From Pararhodobacter zhoushanensis (GTDB lineage: Bacteria > Pseudomonadota > Alphaproteobacteria > Rhodobacterales > Rhodobacteraceae), in assembly GCF_025949695.1 (NCBI RefSeq), contig NZ_JAPDFL010000001.1, positions 3,351,501-3,415,500 of the forward strand: a stretch of DNA of 64,000 bases. The letters are read 5' to 3'. This document shows, one piece after another, positions 62,554 to 64,000 of this stretch. Numbering within the stretch: position 1 is the stretch's first letter; every line of letters starts with the position of its first letter. The notes beneath the pieces are model-generated. The model worked only from the letters and a program-made list of their open reading frames with translations. It was not told where the DNA came from and did no database searches. The position numbers and the translations under genes are program-made.

Positions 62554-64000
62554 TTAGCCGCGCAGCACGCCGCCGGTGGCCTTGCCGACCTTGTCGATGA
62601 TCTTGGCGCTGACCGCCTCGATGTCTTTTTCGGTCAGTGTCTGGCCTTGCGGCTGCAAGCGCACAGTGATCGCCAGCGATTTCTTGCCTGCGCCCATTTG
62701 CGCAATGGCTTTCTCGCCGGTGAACTCGTCGAACACCCGCACGCTGTCGATCAGCCCCTTGTCCGCGCCTTGCGCCGCATTGACCACGGTCAGTGCCTCG
62801 ACGCCCTCATCAAGCACGAAGGCGAAATCGCGCTCGACCGGCTGCAGGTCGTTGAGCACCAGCGCCGCGCGCGTTGCCGAGGCATTGCGCGGCATCGGCG
62901 CGGCGGCAACCGGCAGTGTGAAGGCCACAACGCTGCCCTTGATCCCATACGCCTTGAGCACGCGCGGATGGACCTCGCCAAAGCTGGCCAGCGCCAGTTT
63001 CGGCCCCAGCGTCAGACGACCCGAGCGGCCCGGGTGGAACCACCCGGCAACGCTGCGATCCGCCTGCATCCGCGCCGGTGCGCCGATCGCGGCCAGCACC
63101 GCCTCGGCGTCGCCCTTGGCGTCGAACACATCGACCGGACGGCGCGCGTGATGCGGATCGCGCGGACCATTCGCCCCCACCAGCAGCCCGGTGGCATGGA
63201 TCGCCTGTTCGCCCGGCTCGCCGCCATGGAACACCGGCCCCAGCTCGAACAGCGCCATATCGGCAAAGCCACGCGCCTGATTGCGGGCTGCGGCCTGCAA
63301 CAGGCCGGGCAGCAGATCGGGCCGCATATGGGTCATCTCGCTGGAAATCGGGTTCTCCAGCTTCAACGCATCCTCACCACCGCCGAACAGCGCCGCCGAG
63401 GCACCGTCAATGAAGCTGTAGGTGACGCATTCATGGTAGCCCAGCGCCGCCAGCGTGCGGCGCATCAGACGTTCGCGCTTTTGCATCGGGGTCAGGATCG
63501 GTGCCGGAACGCCCACCGTCGCCCGCGCCATCGGCTTGCCCTCAAGCTTGGTGAGCGAGGCAATGCGCGCGATTTCCTCCACGATATCCGCGTCGCCCAG
63601 CACGTCAGGCCGCCAGCTCGGCGGGGTCACCTGCGTGCCGTTCAGCGCGAAGCCCAGCGCCTCCAGCGTCGCGCGCTGCTCGGCCTCGGGGATGTCCATG
63701 CCGACCAGACTGACCACACGCGCCGGATCGAAGCGGTAGTGCCGCGTGGTGTCGGGCGCGGTGCCATCAACCGCCAGTTCGCTCGCCTCGCCACCGCAGA
63801 GCTCCTGAATCATCCGCGTCGCCAGGTCCAGCCCCGGCAGGGTGAATTCCGGGTCCACGCCGCGCTCGAAGCGGTAACGGGCATCAGAGTTGATCTTGAG
63901 CGCGCGGCCGGTGGTGGCCACGGTGATCGGGTCCCAATAGGCACTCTCGACGAAGACATCGGTGGTCTCGTCGGTGCAGCCCGACTGCTCGCCGCCCATG
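62554..64000 (-). CDS. pheT: Phenylalanyl-tRNA synthetase beta subunit, C-terminal part (cut by window edge)
   Basis: About 481 residues of a protein that normally has near 800. It begins inside the B3/B4 core at GGEQSGCTDETTDVFVESAYWDP, a typical PheT block. It continues through the B5 domain (GMDIPEAEQRATLEALGF, PPSWRPDVLGDADIVEEIARI) and the synthetase-like domain (MRRTLAALGYHECVTYSF, NPISSEMTHMRPDLLPGLL), ending with the ferredoxin-like anticodon-binding domain (LNDLQPVERDFAFVLDEGV; SLAITVRLQPQGQTLTEKDIEA). The 5' part lies beyond position 64000; the ATG near 63999 is internal. Confidence 0.95.
   Translation of the reverse strand, partial: MGGEQSGCTDETTDVFVESAYWDPITVATTGRALKINSDARYRFERGVDPEFTLPGLDLATRMIQELCGGEASELAVDGTAPDTTRHYRFDPARVVSLVGMDIPEAEQRATLEALGFALNGTQVTPPSWRPDVLGDADIVEEIARIASLTKLEGKPMARATVGVPAPILTPMQKRERLMRRTLAALGYHECVTYSFIDGASAALFGGGEDALKLENPISSEMTHMRPDLLPGLLQAAARNQARGFADMALFELGPVFHGGEPGEQAIHATGLLVGANGPRDPHHARRPVDVFDAKGDAEAVLAAIGAPARMQADRSVAGWFHPGRSGRLTLGPKLALASFGEVHPRVLKAYGIKGSVVAFTLPVAAAPMPRNASATRAALVLNDLQPVERDFAFVLDEGVEALTVVNAAQGADKGLIDSVRVFDEFTGEKAIAQMGAGKKSLAITVRLQPQGQTLTEKDIEAVSAKIIDKVGKATGGVLRG

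Noticed and set aside
63990..63999. ATG near the right edge as the start of pheT
   Set aside because: The following residues (GGEQSGC) are an internal PheT block; the gene must begin several hundred codons further upstream, outside the window.

Overview
The window looks like chromosomal DNA of a Rhodobacteraceae-type alphaproteobacterium. Evidence: GC-rich coding sequence throughout; a polyol operon with the gene order of the Rhodobacter smo/mtl locus; a compact bacterial SRP RNA; a tRNA-His with the alphaproteobacterial U72/A73 acceptor and no encoded G-1; and many TRAP, ABC, LysR and GntR genes. I see no phage, insertion sequence, plasmid origin or CRISPR array. Two genes carry single-base frameshifts (7141-7579 and 26262-27058), and a third stretch looks like a decayed exbB start (56827-57080).

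Layout. 1-824 has no recognisable gene. 825-4750: an acyltransferase-3 membrane protein, a LigM-like tetrahydrofolate-dependent O-demethylase and a divergent LysR regulator with two helix-turn-helix domains. 4695-9371: dinB, a DUF1801 protein, a Crp/Fnr regulator divergent from a broken receiver-like gene, a TetR regulator, ffs, a DUF6324 protein, a GNAT enzyme and tRNA-His. 9461-19225: a sorbitol/mannitol regulon (SorC-type regulator, smoEFGK, smoS, mtlK, HAD phosphatase, FGGY kinase). 19288-22450: a TetR regulator, then a second tandem-HTH LysR divergent from an SHMT-like enzyme. 22451-28777: AsmA protein, PlsC-CdsA pair, a frameshifted enoyl-CoA hydratase, and a membrane-anchored FMN glutamate-synthase-like protein. 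28781-34873: MarR with cytochrome b561, rimO, small enzymes, hisB-hisH, and a MurA homologue with Asp at the catalytic Cys position. 34960-38942: a PilZ/HlyD-like membrane protein, a TerB-like protein and an Hsp70-family protein.

39022-46126 is one catabolic locus. On the minus strand FAH hydrolase-TRAP PQM are transcribed away from a plus-strand GntR operon (GntR, alpha/beta-barrel protein, SDR, epimerase-like dehydrogenase, SRPBCC protein), with AT-rich repeats between them. 46133-50830 holds a DUF2938 protein, an aldo/keto reductase, a DEDDh exonuclease and an ECF sigma/RskA anti-sigma/DUF4394 module. 51027-56830 is a cobalamin riboswitch followed by btuB, a periplasmic binding protein, a FecCD permease, a gene of unknown function and an ABC ATPase. 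The remainder holds a soluble GAF/PAS hybrid histidine kinase, tRNA-Pro(CGG), a DMT-family permease and the C-terminal part of pheT, cut by the right edge.

The best leads for something undescribed are the unknown protein coupled to the B12 transporter (55050-56060), the tandem-HTH LysR regulators paired with one-carbon enzymes (3515-4750 and 19920-21035), the GntR-controlled TRAP catabolic locus, and the PilZ/HlyD fusion. Family names come from recognising motifs by eye; no database search was run.
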